NCBI GenBank assembly: GCA_946011705.1 | Contig: CAMGCA010000004.1 | Location: 1-20,923, forward strand | From: an uncultured Clostridia bacterium | GTDB taxonomy: Bacteria > Bacillota > Clostridia > Oscillospirales > Oscillospiraceae | DNA: 20,923 bases | Direction of reading: 5' to 3' | In this document: piece by piece, positions 14,901 to 20,923 of the stretch | Layout of the letters: every line of letters starts with the position of its first letter | Numbering within the stretch: position 1 is the stretch's first letter | Program-made: the position numbers and the translations under genes | The notes under the pieces: generated by a model | The model's input: the letters and a program-made list of their open reading frames with translations, nothing else | Told to the model about the DNA's origin: nothing | Database searches by the model: none

Positions 14901-17843
14901 ACCTCCGCCATGGCGACGCAAATCCTCGGGAAGTACGGCTATACTGCCACAATAGCCCCCGGATACCAGTTCGGCTACAGCTATAACGACATCTATACGA
15001 TCTACTATGCCAATGGCAGCACCCGAACCGACTTCTGTATGGATGTGGAAAGCGGCACGATGGCAGAGAAGCAGGCCGTTCAGCTCTGGACGAGCAACGG
15101 CACAGACGCGCAGGTGTTCCGCATCCGGGATGCCGGAAATGATTACTCCTTTATTACGCCCATCGGCAACAGTGGGTTCCATGTCAATGTCTATGGATAT
15201 ACAACAGGAGACCCCTCATCCACTCAGCTGAAACTCTCTGCAGCGAACAATAAGAATTCCCAATGGAGGGTAGAAACCTATGCCGATGGCAGAACAACCT
15301 TCTGGTCGGCACTTGCACCCAATGATCAGGTCATTGACCTGAATAATAATCTGATGGAAAAAGGCGGCAGATTGCAGGTCTGGCATTCCACCGGCGGAGC
15401 CCGCTATTGGTATCTGGTACAGCAGTACCGGATTTCCAACGATACCGTGTCCTCTCCGAATGATAATGGCACTTACAACATCGGCCTGACCCCGGAGAGC
15501 AACGGCGATATTGTGTGCTACTATCTGCCGGGCGAGACAACAGCGGCTTACACGAATGCCGCGGAAAGTGGAATCAATGAAAAAAACAGCGTCTGGTCTG
15601 TCTCCGTCCGGGATGACACCCACGCGGTTTATTCGGAGGGCGACCTCAGCACCATGGTGCAGTATGCGCCCAACGGAGGAGCAGTTACTGTCACGGTTCA
15701 GAATGCCGACGGCATCCTCTGGTCCTGCGTGGGAAAGAATGGAGAGACTGTGACAGCGGAAAGCACCCAGAACGGGGGCGAAACCACATTTACCATCACA
15801 AACATCACCCAGCCCATCGAAGTGACGGCCACCAAGGCAGACCCTTCTTTCACGGTGCAGTATTACGCCAATATTCCACGGTTTGCAGCTTCCGGAGACA
15901 ATCCGCTGAAAGTCATTGACACCAGCGGAAAGGCTTTGCCAACCAATGGCGGGACTATGGCGATGAGAAACCTGTATTTGGAGGGGATTGGACGGAATAC
16001 AAACCAGAACGCGGGGGTCGATACAGAGCTGTACCGGGTCAAGACAACTACTGAGCTGACAAAGATGTACACCGAAAAGAAGTGCAGCTTTGCGGCAGAA
16101 CCGGGTCTGGAATATTTTAACAAACTCAAGGACAATGAGGACTATGTCCTAATGGAAATCTGGGTACTCAAGGAGGGGAAAGCTCCGGGCAGCACCGACC
16201 CCATGGACTGGGATATTTACACCTATGATGCCGGAACCACCTTCACCAACGAAGCGGGTCAGGCGGGGGAAAAGACCATATTGATTACGGATAACGCAGT
16301 CGTCCGCCTGGTGTTCGATAGCAGCTCCGGCGACTACCACAACGGCACGACCTTCTATGATTACAATATTTCCAGCGGACAGAACGCTGATGGCCGCTGG
16401 CGTACCGGTATCACCGGTATCAACAGTGAGTCCAACTATGGAACCAGCGGGAATGGTAAGAGAACGTGGCAGTCCGGCGCCGATATTCTTGCCTTTGGCA
16501 ACGCAAACTGCGGAACGGGTATGTCTGGTTATCTGTTTGACAACAGTACGCTGAATAAGTACAGCAGTAAAAACAGTGGATATGGCGGTGCGACCTTTGG
16601 ATTGGCTAGCGCCTTGAACAGTGATGGAACAATCCGGTATAATGATTGGATCGTAGCCCCCAAACTGTTCAATGAAGGCGATGCCACAGGAAAGAAGTCC
16701 TATTCCGGCAGTTCCCTGACCTTTGACCGGGTGGGAGATACCTATACCCTTAGTTCGGCATCCCTCTCGGGCGGAGGCACTGTCAGCGAATTACAGTATT
16801 TCTTCCACCCCTCCCCGGTGAGCGGCTGTATTTGGGATGGAAAGAGCAACACGCTGAGCAGTTGGCAGAACAATATCTTCACCAACAATTTCTGGCCCAT
16901 GGATCAGGCAGTTGACAGAACAGACGCACTGTGGGGTCAGTATGGAAATCCGGGCAGATTTCAGGGCTTTAATGAAAAAAACGACTATAATTGGTCAGCT
17001 CTGGCAGCGAATTTCCCGGAAAGTGATGATGGCAGAGCCCACAACTGGTTCTTCGGCATGAACTTTGCCCTCAGCTTCAATCTGACTGCTGACTATGAAG
17101 GCCCTCTGGAATACTACTTCTTCGGTGACGACGATCTGTGGGTATTCCTGGACAACCGGCTGATCTGTGACATCGGCGGTGTTCACAGCTCTATCGGCGA
17201 GTATGTGAACCTGCGGGACTATCTGCCCAATGGCAGTGCTGGTCAACATACGCTTTCCTTCTTCTATACGGAGCGGGGCGCTTCCGGTTCCACCTGCTGG
17301 ATGAGCTTCACCCTGCCTTCCGTTTCCAGCGCCACCACCTCCCGGGATACGGGCAGCCTGCAAATCGAGAAAAAGCTGGAAAATACCGATGGTATGGATT
17401 TCAGCAAGGAAGAGTACGAGTTTAAGGTGGAGCTGCTGTCGAATGATTCCGCGCTGAACCAGACCTTCTCCTACAGCCGCACTGATGGCACCGAAACGAC
17501 CTACGGTACGATCAAAAGCGGCGGCACCATCACCCTGCATCAGAATGAGACCGCCACCATCAGCGGTATCCCGGCGGGAACCTTCTACCAGGTGACGGAG
17601 CTGACCACCCAGGGCTACCATACCACCGTCAATGGTAGCGAAGGCTATATCGTGAAGGGCAATATTGCCAACGGTGAAGTTACGACGGCCTCCTTTGTGA
17701 ACCGACCCTATGTGGAGCTGCCCAGCACCGGCGGAGCCGGGACAACCTCTTATACCGCAGGCGGACTGCTGCTGATTGCAGCGGCGGCGGCCCTGTTGTA
17801 TATCCATAACAGGCGCAGAAAGGAGGATTCTCCATCATCCTGA
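11916..17843 (+). CDS. Giant LPSTGG-anchored surface protein with HxHxxxC repeats, CHAP, ricin-like and fibro-slime domains
   Basis: 1975 residues. A basic N-tail and hydrophobic segment (26-46) ending YALILPAITLE form the secretion signal. Residues 57-363 hold thirteen His/Cys repeats; two more lie near 560-580. A CHAP amidase/peptidase-like domain spans about 386-548 with Cys436 (YGDWCAMFASFC) and His500 (LSDHVGLV). Two related units open with IDGxWxxVGS (near 750 and 965). A ricin-type trefoil (about 1032-1172; AQVFRI, QWRVE, YWYLV) sits inside the second. A fibro-slime/PA14-like domain (about 1592-1804) contains YYFFGDDDLWVFLDNRLICD. A pilin-like domain (about 1812-1930) starts SLQIEKKLENTDG. 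LPSTGG is at 1935-1940, followed by a helix and RRRK tail. It is probably the pilus tip adhesin, perhaps with wall-cleaving or carbohydrate-binding ability. Placement between signal peptidase and major pilin supports this. Confidence 0.92.
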   Translation: MKQEALQGAEKYTKARQRKKRWYRVVTGLACVVVFCTVYALILPAITLENGACEIPEHTHSEACYTQVTSVTRTKLACTLNLHHHDEICYDSEGNLTCGYADFVVHQHDLACYDENGNLRCPLKEIEVHEHTDSCYAQTKTAEEEDTDECYTVERGELICTEHVHTDDCYTEVSAFVCTEDHVHTESCYETTRELTCGYTEEPAHQHTDQCYEQIKKLTCDLSDEPVLICEKPEVILHTHQPYVSEEDPGCYDEDGNLVCGEIEVLEHQHTDACFETVEEPLDTEALTCTLPEDENHTHGPLCHGTWELTCGLDEHQHSEACTPTEPVYICGKEAHTHSQTCYDEAGALTCGLEEHTHTLSCYSDPEADVETREQWEQTFADVTLTGDWRQDVIAIAETQLGYAESTRNYAVWEDGTTHGYTRYGDWYGSPYGDWCAMFASFCIHYAGVEDMPLNWGCRTWIADLEPFDRYRPAQGEEPYSPEVGDLIFYDWEGDGLSDHVGLVAERIPETADAPARLAAIEGNSARTVQSVTYDLDDPVILGYGLLPEQEFFCGKTGHVHTARCGSGCPLEEHIHTEQCELPAEEEVLTNLTFEGADYTVLVQYGPDAALPEGVKLEVSEIPGDSEEYQDYLSQTSTAMEKAGQTDTVVFARFFDIRFTLDGQTLEPAAPVSVTITYAEPVETSEDASCQAIHFGQEGTEILDVTTEQREDGSTSFTHTQNGFSVVGDVVTRLVALNPADNGPDRLPVDYYVCIDGVWTCVGSTKTGWYYTRNWDGKEAFTDYNRDYITVEQAVSVLKDYGFTGTEDYPSRITAYQQKSGNTNIYSDTNTVTVPRDSENGTKILPLSRNTDHAGYNLYYLPNNTEQIKGVASPESLNKAANGFYTVKVFDALGVELKSEVVRTGESFIYDASASDVTSWLVARDGGTVEIVSDSQIEVTNITTPVTISPNPNPGVDAGSHSVTFKVMIDGEWKTVGSLPYYYSGDVGGSNRAYITSAMATQILGKYGYTATIAPGYQFGYSYNDIYTIYYANGSTRTDFCMDVESGTMAEKQAVQLWTSNGTDAQVFRIRDAGNDYSFITPIGNSGFHVNVYGYTTGDPSSTQLKLSAANNKNSQWRVETYADGRTTFWSALAPNDQVIDLNNNLMEKGGRLQVWHSTGGARYWYLVQQYRISNDTVSSPNDNGTYNIGLTPESNGDIVCYYLPGETTAAYTNAAESGINEKNSVWSVSVRDDTHAVYSEGDLSTMVQYAPNGGAVTVTVQNADGILWSCVGKNGETVTAESTQNGGETTFTITNITQPIEVTATKADPSFTVQYYANIPRFAASGDNPLKVIDTSGKALPTNGGTMAMRNLYLEGIGRNTNQNAGVDTELYRVKTTTELTKMYTEKKCSFAAEPGLEYFNKLKDNEDYVLMEIWVLKEGKAPGSTDPMDWDIYTYDAGTTFTNEAGQAGEKTILITDNAVVRLVFDSSSGDYHNGTTFYDYNISSGQNADGRWRTGITGINSESNYGTSGNGKRTWQSGADILAFGNANCGTGMSGYLFDNSTLNKYSSKNSGYGGATFGLASALNSDGTIRYNDWIVAPKLFNEGDATGKKSYSGSSLTFDRVGDTYTLSSASLSGGGTVSELQYFFHPSPVSGCIWDGKSNTLSSWQNNIFTNNFWPMDQAVDRTDALWGQYGNPGRFQGFNEKNDYNWSALAANFPESDDGRAHNWFFGMNFALSFNLTADYEGPLEYYFFGDDDLWVFLDNRLICDIGGVHSSIGEYVNLRDYLPNGSAGQHTLSFFYTERGASGSTCWMSFTLPSVSSATTSRDTGSLQIEKKLENTDGMDFSKEEYEFKVELLSNDSALNQTFSYSRTDGTETTYGTIKSGGTITLHQNETATISGIPAGTFYQVTELTTQGYHTTVNGSEGYIVKGNIANGEVTTASFVNRPYVELPSTGGAGTTSYTAGGLLLIAAAAALLYIHNRRRKEDSPSS
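12084..13004 (+). repeat. Array of thirteen HxHxxxC-type protein repeats
   Basis: Inside the giant gene the protein repeats a 20-35 residue unit: HxH, three residues, Cys-Tyr, an acidic stretch, then a second Cys (LTCG or similar). Examples are EHTHSEACY, VHQHDLACY, EHVHTDDCY, DHVHTESCY, AHTHSQTCY and EHTHTLSCY. Two more (GHVHTARC, EHIHTEQC) occur at about 13594-13650. Copies have diverged in sequence and length, so the array is old rather than a recent tandem expansion. The His and Cys spacing suggests metal binding or disulfides. Confidence 0.85.
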
Positions 17844-17896
17844 CGCGTGAAAAATCAGAAATTCTTATAAAAAACCATATGAAAGGAAGTAAATCC

Positions 17897-19315
17897 ATGA
17901 AACACGCAAGAAAACTCGCCAGCTTATTGCTGGCCCTGGTCATGGTCTTCGCCCTGGCCACCACGGCGTTTGCCGCTGGCACCAATTCGATTACCGTCAA
18001 TGGCGCACAGAAAGGCGAAACCTACAAGCTCTATAAGATGCTTGATTTGAGCGTCAATGAAGCGAATACCGCCTACAGCTACACGGTGAACACTGCGTGG
18101 AATGATTTCTTTACCAGCGGTGCCGGCAAAGACTATGTCGATATTGATGCGCAGGGCTATGTGACCTGGAAAACAGGCAAAGATACCGCTGCTGATATGG
18201 AAGCCTTTGGCAAGGCGGCCGCTGCTTTTGCTTCCACCAACAGCATCACGCCCGTTGACACAAAGGTGCCGACCGCGGACGAGGAGAAGGCCGGCAGCTT
18301 CACCTTTGATAATCTGGAAGCCGGCTACTACCTGATCACCTCCACCTATGGCACGCTGGCCATCGTGGACACCACCCCCACGAAACCTGCTGCGACCGTG
18401 AACGAAAAGAATAAGGGCACTATTCCTGACAAGCTGGTCAAGGAGGACAGCACCAACACATGGGGCGAAGAGAACAGCGCCCAGATCGGTGATACCGTGT
18501 ACTTCCAAACTACCTTTACGGTCGTAAAGGGCGCTGTGAAGTATGTCCTGCACGATAAGATGGATGACGGCCTGACCCTGAACGCAGACAGCATCGCCGT
18601 TGAGAGACTGACCAAAGGCACAGATTACACTGTTGTGGTCAGCACGACTGAGGATCCCCTGAATGACGGTTGCACCTTCGAGATCCGCTTCGAGCAATCT
18701 TATCTGGACGCCATTACCGCTGATACCACCCTTACCGTTACTTACAATGCCGTTCTGAACGAAGACGCCGACATCACTGCAGGCGAAAACAACGATACCA
18801 AGATCACCTGGGGTGATGCGAGCACGAGCGAATGGGACCGCACCAACACCAAGACCTACAAGTTCTCGGTCCTGAAATACGCTGCTGCCGATGGCACGAA
18901 GCAGCCGCTGGCCGGCGCTACCTTCCAGCTGAAGGACGCCAGCGGCAACGTGGTCAAGCTGATCAAGGTCTCCGATACCGAGTATCGTGTGGCTAATGGT
19001 GTTGAAACTGGTGCGGTCGATAGCTTTACCACTGTTGCTTCCGGCAAGATCGTCATCAAGGGCGTTGACCTGGATAAATACACCCTGGTTGAGACTGCGG
19101 CTCCCGCCGGTTACAACACCCTGAAAGCCCCCGTCGAGGTAACTGTTCTGGCAACCAATGCTCTGACGGTTGAAGTGCCTAACGCGTCCGGCACCCTGCT
19201 CCCCTCCACCGGCGGCATGGGCACCACCATCTTCTATGTCCTCGGCTCCATTCTGGTCGTTGCCGCGGTCGTGCTGCTGGTGACCAAGAAGCGCATGAGC
19301 GCCTCTGACAAATAA
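17897..19315 (+). CDS. Major pilin, SpaA/SpaH type, isopeptide-forming, LPSTGG
   Basis: A 472-residue backbone pilin. A classical signal peptide (SLLLALVMVFALATTAFA) is cut near residue 26. The N-domain (about 28-170) is followed by a second Ig-like domain starting IPDKLVKEDSTNTWG, whose Lys180 or Lys182 is a candidate for the pilin-motif lysine that the sortase joins to the next subunit. The C-terminal CnaB domain runs from KFSVLKYAA (Lys327) to the E-box YTLVETAAPAGYN (Glu399), the pair expected to form an internal isopeptide bond. LPSTGG lies at 435-440, then a helix and KKR. ATG 17897 is preferred over 17879 because the upstream AGGAAG overlaps the longer start and a signal peptide normally begins MK. 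Confidence 0.93.
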   Translation: MKHARKLASLLLALVMVFALATTAFAAGTNSITVNGAQKGETYKLYKMLDLSVNEANTAYSYTVNTAWNDFFTSGAGKDYVDIDAQGYVTWKTGKDTAADMEAFGKAAAAFASTNSITPVDTKVPTADEEKAGSFTFDNLEAGYYLITSTYGTLAIVDTTPTKPAATVNEKNKGTIPDKLVKEDSTNTWGEENSAQIGDTVYFQTTFTVVKGAVKYVLHDKMDDGLTLNADSIAVERLTKGTDYTVVVSTTEDPLNDGCTFEIRFEQSYLDAITADTTLTVTYNAVLNEDADITAGENNDTKITWGDASTSEWDRTNTKTYKFSVLKYAAADGTKQPLAGATFQLKDASGNVVKLIKVSDTEYRVANGVETGAVDSFTTVASGKIVIKGVDLDKYTLVETAAPAGYNTLKAPVEVTVLATNALTVEVPNASGTLLPSTGGMGTTIFYVLGSILVVAAVVLLVTKKRMSASDK

Positions 19316-19327
19316 CTTTCCGCTGTT

Positions 19328-19349
19328 CCGGGGAGGGCAACCTCCCCGG
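19328..19349 (+). promoter_or_regulatory. GC-rich hairpin with GCAA tetraloop between pilin and sortase
   Basis: CCGGGGAGG, loop GCAA, CCTCCCCGG: nine GC-rich pairs capped by a GNRA tetraloop, with no T-tract. It is more likely an mRNA stabiliser or partial attenuator than a terminator. It would keep the 5' message for the abundant pilin while lowering sortase and minor pilin output. Confidence 0.6.
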
Positions 19350-19374
19350 GCCGCAGCCGCAAGGAGAACCCTAT

Positions 19375-20193
19375 ATGCGAAAACATCTGTCAACAATCCT
19401 TCTGGTTTTCATATTGCTTATCGGGCTGTCCCTGCTGCTGTACCCCACCGTCAGCGACTACTGGAACTCCTTCCACCAGACCCGGGCCATTGCCACCTAC
19501 GCCGAAAACGTGGCGAAGCTGGACAACAATCAGTACGACCAGCTATGGGAGGATGCCAGAGCCTATAACGAGGCCCTTCGCTTCCGAAGCAATCCCTATT
19601 ATCTGTCCGAGGAACAGAAGGCGCAATACGAGAGCCTGCTGGATGTGTCCGGCCTGGGGGTCATGGGCTATATCGAGATCCCCGAAATTGACGTGAGCCT
19701 GCCCATCTACCACGGCACGGAGGAATCCGTCCTCCAGATCGCCGTGGGCCATCTGGACTGGACCAGCCTGCCCGTAGGCGGCGAGAGCACCCATTGCGTT
19801 CTCTCCGGCCACCGGGGCCTGCCCAGCGCCAAGCTGTTCACCAACCTCGATAAGCTCCAGGAGGGGGACACCTTCCTGCTGCGGATTCTGGACGAGGTGC
19901 TGACCTACGAAGTCGACCAGATTTTGATTGTGGAGCCCCAGGAGACCGGCGCCCTGAAAATCGAGGAAGGGAAGGACTACTGTACCCTGGTGACCTGCAC
20001 CCCCTACGGCATCAATACCCACCGCCTGCTGGTTCGGGGACACCGGATTGACAATATCGAGGAAGCAAAGACCGTCCGCGTGACGGCGGATGCCATCCAG
20101 ATTGAACCCCTGCTGGTGGCGCCCATTGTGGCGATCCCCATGCTGCTGATTCTGCTGATCCTTCTGCTGCTGCCCCGCCGCAGAAAGAAATAG
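19375..20193 (+). CDS. srtC: Class C (pilus-type) sortase
   Basis: A 272-residue transpeptidase with an N-terminal helix (about 6-26) and a C-terminal helix (about 246-266) before RRRKK, the two-anchor topology of class C sortases. The catalytic residues are visible: His146 (VLSGHRG), Cys208 (TLVTCTPYG) and Arg217 (INTHRLLVRG). It cleaves the sorting motif and links pilins through lysine. The usual lid motif before the core (DP followed by an aromatic) is not obvious; RFRSNPYYLSEEQ at 70-81 is the nearest. AAGGAG precedes the start. It follows the major pilin and precedes the minor pilin, the standard order. Confidence 0.95.
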   Translation: MRKHLSTILLVFILLIGLSLLLYPTVSDYWNSFHQTRAIATYAENVAKLDNNQYDQLWEDARAYNEALRFRSNPYYLSEEQKAQYESLLDVSGLGVMGYIEIPEIDVSLPIYHGTEESVLQIAVGHLDWTSLPVGGESTHCVLSGHRGLPSAKLFTNLDKLQEGDTFLLRILDEVLTYEVDQILIVEPQETGALKIEEGKDYCTLVTCTPYGINTHRLLVRGHRIDNIEEAKTVRVTADAIQIEPLLVAPIVAIPMLLILLILLLLPRRRKK

Positions 20194-20204
20194 GAGGAAA
20201 GACT

Positions 20205-20891
20205 ATGAAAAAGCATTTGATTTCCGCACTGCTGGCCCTGCTTTTGCTGCTGTGCCTGCCCCTGTCCGCCGCTGCCGCCCACCCGGTGCCGGACCCCGCC
20301 AGGGACGGCAGCTGTACCGTGACCATTACCATGAAATATCAGAATAAACCGATTTCCGGCGGCACCGTCAACCTGTACAAGGTGGGCGATGTGCGGGAGG
20401 ACGACGGAAACTACAGCTTCGTGCCGGTGGCCGCTATCAAAGGAACCATTCCCGCATTCGGGGATATCCAGTCCCCGGAGCTTGCGGAAGACTTGGCTAA
20501 GCTCAAAGACAAGCTCACCGCTGTGACCGAAACGCCGGTGACCGTGGGCGGAAACGGGAAGAAGGGAATTGCCGAATTCCGCAATCTGCACTTCGGACTG
20601 TATCTGGCGGTGCAGGAAACCGCCGCCAGCGGCTATGGGAAGACCAAGCCCTTCCTGGTGAGCGTGCCCTATCTGGCTGATGGCGATTACTGCTATGACG
20701 TGAAAACCGTGCCCAAAACCGATCTGGAACGGGAGGTCAAGCCGGCTCCCACGGAGAAACCGTCCACACCGTCGGGCGGCGGCAAGCTTCCCCAGACCGG
20801 GCAGCTGTGGTGGCCGGTGCCGGTGCTGATCTGCATGGGCCTTGGCTGCATCGCCGTGGGCCTGATCCGCCGCCGGGAGGGGGCGGTATGA
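20205..20891 (+). CDS. Minor (basal) pilin or small LPQTG surface protein
   Basis: A 228-residue secreted protein. A signal peptide (MKKHLISALLALLLLLCLPL, cut after SAAAA) leads into one Ig-like domain (about 36-170) with ISGGTVNLYKVGDV and LHFGLYLAVQETAASGY, an E-box-like strand (Glu138). A Pro-rich linker (KPAPTEKPSTPSGGG) precedes LPQTG at 195-199, a short helix and RRRE. The organisation fits a SpaB-like basal pilin joined last, which attaches the fibre to the wall. The AGGAGGAAAG site overlaps the sortase stop. Its motif LPQTG differs from the LPSTGG of the other two proteins. Confidence 0.88.
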   Translation: MKKHLISALLALLLLLCLPLSAAAAHPVPDPARDGSCTVTITMKYQNKPISGGTVNLYKVGDVREDDGNYSFVPVAAIKGTIPAFGDIQSPELAEDLAKLKDKLTAVTETPVTVGGNGKKGIAEFRNLHFGLYLAVQETAASGYGKTKPFLVSVPYLADGDYCYDVKTVPKTDLEREVKPAPTEKPSTPSGGGKLPQTGQLWWPVPVLICMGLGCIAVGLIRRREGAV

Positions 20892-20923
20892 AACGGGGGG
20901 CATTCTGGCTTCATCTGGGGCTG
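20888..20923 (+). CDS. Start of the next pilus-operon gene (cut by the window end)
   Basis: ATG 20888 overlaps the minor pilin stop (ATGA) and follows a GGAGGGGG ribosome binding site. Only MKRGAFWLHLGL is visible, resembling the start of a membrane or secreted protein. By operon logic a second sortase or another pilus component is likely, but twelve residues cannot decide. Confidence 0.6.
   Translation, partial: MKRGAFWLHLGL

Noticed and set aside
17924..19396. 490-codon minus-strand frame under the major pilin
   Set aside because: Antisense shadow; the plus strand has signal peptide, E-box and LPSTGG.

Overview
The window reads as a piece of an anaerobic Bacillota genome, most likely a gut-associated Clostridia (Oscillospiraceae/Lachnospiraceae type). 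The reasons are strong AGGAGG ribosome binding sites, a xylan/arabinan-type GH43 gene beside a GPH sugar symporter, a VbhA/Fic module, and a large sortase-dependent pilus operon with LPSTGG/LPQTG proteins. This placement is inference from gene families. The right half looks more GC-rich than the left.

Region 1 (1-3.8 kb) is a carbohydrate-use patch. A GH43 glycosidase (minus, cut by the window edge) diverges from an AraC regulator. A convergent GPH-family symporter is broken by one in-frame TGA. Next come the C-terminal stub of a second AraC regulator and a 35-codon stub of an unidentified gene, so the patch is partly decayed.

Region 2 (4.0-9.5 kb) holds small accessory genes: an SRAP protein (HMCES/YedK family) in an operon with a YyaL/SSP411 thioredoxin-domain protein, a tocopherol-cyclase-like protein (minus), a DUF1016 N-terminal-domain protein colliding with a truncated TspO gene, and a VbhA-like antitoxin overlapping a Fic gene. 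In the Fic protein the catalytic histidine of the HPFx[D/E]GN motif is arginine.

Region 3 (9.5-10.95 kb) is about 1.4 kb with no convincing gene but much structure. It has a 122-nt four-way-junction (cloverleaf) element, four copies of a GCATCTAAAGTGTT repeat that can form two competing hairpins (one of them a terminator), three further terminator-like hairpins, and a 351-bp element bounded by 43-bp inverted repeats that each carry an outward-facing terminator.

Region 4 (10.95 kb to the end) is a co-directional pilus operon: a small coiled-coil protein, signal peptidase I, a 1975-residue LPSTGG surface protein (HxHxxxC repeats, CHAP, ricin-like, fibro-slime and pilin-like domains), a major pilin, a class C sortase, a minor LPQTG pilin, and the start of another gene. 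The peptidase probably processes the secreted precursors, the sortase joins pilin subunits through the sorting motifs, and the giant protein is the likely tip or adhesin component.
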